Positions 62,720 through 64,000 of a DNA stretch of 64,000 bases are shown here, one piece after another (positions within the stretch are counted from its first letter, which is position 1; each line of letters begins with the position of its first letter). Location: positions 1,776,001 to 1,840,000 of the forward strand of contig NZ_CP091430.1 in the NCBI RefSeq assembly GCF_024734895.1, written 5' to 3'. The stretch is from Paenibacillus spongiae (GTDB lineage: Bacteria; Bacillota; Bacilli; Paenibacillales; Paenibacillaceae). Below the pieces are notes generated by a model. It saw only the letters and a list, made by a program, of their open reading frames with translations, was not told where the DNA came from and ran no database searches. The translations under genes were made by a program, and so were the position numbers.

Positions 62720-63937
62720 TTGAGCGCAAGGATCGAGAAGGGTTCTAATGTGTTATGGGTCGATTTTCTGGCAAACGGAAATCGGCTGGCGGATCCGCAA
62801 GAGCAGCTAAAGCTGGTCAATCAGGCGAAGGCGGCGCATATTACGCATCTGATTGTCGATGCGAAGATTCCGTACGGGCACGTCACGTTCGCCAGCTCGA
62901 CGGCTGCGCCGCATGTGAGCGAGTGGTCGGGAGGGCGATTCAGCGCCTGGGCCGGGCGCGATTTTCTAAGGGAGCTGACCGGCAAGGCCCATGAGGCGGG
63001 GCTCACGGTCGTCGCCAATATCGACGTATTCGCGGAAGGGACGATCCGCAGCCGGGACGGACTGGCATACGACCGCAAGGATTGGCAGGTGACTTACTAT
63101 CAGCCCGCAGCCGAAGGAGAAGCTCAGGCATTCATCAAAGCCGAAGACGGACACGAGGACAGCATCTTCGTCAATCCGCTTCATCCGGAGGTACGCGCCC
63201 ATCAACTTGCCATCATTCATGAAATCGCCGGCAACTATCCGGTCGACGGCATCGTGCTGGACCGCTGCAGATATCCGAATGTGTACGGAGATTTCGGCGA
63301 CTTGAGCCGGGAACGGTTCGAAGCTCACATCGGCGCCGAGGTGGAGCGATGGCCGGAGGATATCTTTACGAGAGGCAGCGGGGAGGGCAAGGAACGCATT
63401 CACCATGGCGCTCTGTTTCCGGAATGGACCAAATGGCGGGCCATGAATATCAAGCAATTCGTCCAGGAAGCCAAGGCGGCGTTCAAAACGCTGCGCCCTG
63501 ACGCGCTGTTCTGCATCTATGTCGGCTCCTGGTACCCGCTGTATTACGAAGAAGGGGTCAACTGGGCCAGTGCAACGTATGAAGCCGGCTTGGACTGGGC
63601 GTCGCCTACATATCATGAATCGGGTTATGCGGATGAACTGGATTTCCTGATGACCGGCTGTTATTATCCGGAGGTTTATAAGGAAGAAGCGGCGAATAAC
63701 GGCCGGCCTGCGTTCTGGTACAGCGTAGAGGGCGGGATCGAAATGAGCGCCGCCGCGGTGAACGGTCAAATTCCTTTTATCGCGAGCCTGTATTTGCAAG
63801 ATTACGAGAACAATCCCGACCAGTTTGCGAAAGCGGTTGCAATGTGCCGCGAGCGGTCGCATGGCGTCATGCTGTTCGATGTATGCTACCTGGAATATTA
63901 TCAGTGGTGGGGGCTGCTGCCTGCTTTGCTGAAGTGA
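62720..63937 (+). CDS. Glycoside-hydrolase-like protein, GHL10 type
   Basis: The 405-aa protein looks like a TIM-barrel of the glycosyl-hydrolase-like GHL10/DUF4015 group: WVDFLANGNRL, HLIVDAKIPYGHV, GLTVVANIDVFAEG, and PVDGIVLDRCRYPNVYGDF with a probable catalytic aspartate. It has no signal peptide. The TTG start at 62720 follows GAGGTGG; an ATG at 62713 is out of frame. The next gene begins 47 bp downstream, so the two may be one operon. Confidence 0.75.
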   Translation: MSARIEKGSNVLWVDFLANGNRLADPQEQLKLVNQAKAAHITHLIVDAKIPYGHVTFASSTAAPHVSEWSGGRFSAWAGRDFLRELTGKAHEAGLTVVANIDVFAEGTIRSRDGLAYDRKDWQVTYYQPAAEGEAQAFIKAEDGHEDSIFVNPLHPEVRAHQLAIIHEIAGNYPVDGIVLDRCRYPNVYGDFGDLSRERFEAHIGAEVERWPEDIFTRGSGEGKERIHHGALFPEWTKWRAMNIKQFVQEAKAAFKTLRPDALFCIYVGSWYPLYYEEGVNWASATYEAGLDWASPTYHESGYADELDFLMTGCYYPEVYKEEAANNGRPAFWYSVEGGIEMSAAAVNGQIPFIASLYLQDYENNPDQFAKAVAMCRERSHGVMLFDVCYLEYYQWWGLLPALLK

Positions 63938-63984
63938 TGCAATCAAGTCGAAGCACCTGAATATTTGAGATGGAGGTCAATATT

Positions 63985-64000
63985 ATGAAGAGATCATTTT
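63985..64000 (+). CDS. Start of a gene cut by the window edge
   Basis: An ATG at 63985 follows TGGAGGTC and opens MKRSF before the window ends. The basic start would fit an exported protein, but too little is seen to assign it. Confidence 0.5.

Overview
The window reads as a chromosomal stretch of a spore-forming, low-to-mid GC member of the Paenibacillaceae, most probably Paenibacillus or a close relative. The signs are a gamma-type spore protein with a sigma-G-like promoter, ytxC next to thrS, spoVR and prkA, the futalosine menaquinone enzyme MqnC, a YesM/YesN-type two-component pair with a sugar ABC transporter, LiaFSR, and an S-layer-homology (SLH) surface protein. No rRNA, tRNA, phage, CRISPR array or intact insertion sequence was seen.

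Layout. 0.4-5 kb: PHP phosphatase and LysR regulator, divergent from a UMF1-family transporter, then CorA. 5.2-9 kb: a SAM-I riboswitch controls metA (Glu111, so acetyl-CoA is the predicted donor), metI and patB, a full homoserine-to-homocysteine route. 9-17.5 kb: mqnC, then a 7-kb cassette (sensor kinase, AraC-type regulator, solute-binding lipoprotein, two permeases) followed by a second, diverged copy of the last 99 bp of mqnC. 17.8-24 kb: diguanylate cyclase, ytxC, T-box-controlled thrS, and a 3D-domain secreted protein; two 56/57-bp tandem repeat arrays sit directly in front of the ytxC and thrS ribosome binding sites. 24-29.5 kb: ECF sigma factor, formylglycine-generating-enzyme homologue, spore protein, liaFSR, yugN-like gene. 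29.6-41.5 kb: HtrA protease, two-component pair, ispH, DUF2062 protein, DAHP synthase, a long-form glutamine synthetase with a GlnR/TnrA-type box, serC, an orphan response regulator, trmL, abrB-like gene and a 32-aa membrane peptide. 41.6-46.4 kb: an aminotransferase homologue lacking the PLP lysine, Rieske protein, DUF2161 protein, PrkA. 46.6-54 kb: a GntR/LacI-type regulator divergent from a 1782-aa SLH-anchored glycosidase-like protein, the pair bracketed by inverted ~105-bp repeats. 54-64 kb: DeoR regulator with a HAD phosphatase and glycerol-1-phosphate dehydrogenase, LytTR protein, methyltransferase, HemAT-like globin sensor, SpoVR, Uma2 protein, and a GHL10-like protein.

The most interesting items are the mqnC-bounded cassette, the inverted-repeat-bounded GntR/SLH module, the predicted aminotransferase pseudoenzyme (Lys to His, Asn to Ser), the paired tandem repeat arrays, and a small family of MITE-like intergenic repeats (three copies, one with perfect 12-bp terminal inverted repeats and a GTAG flank duplication). 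All assignments are from reading the sequence; no database search was run.
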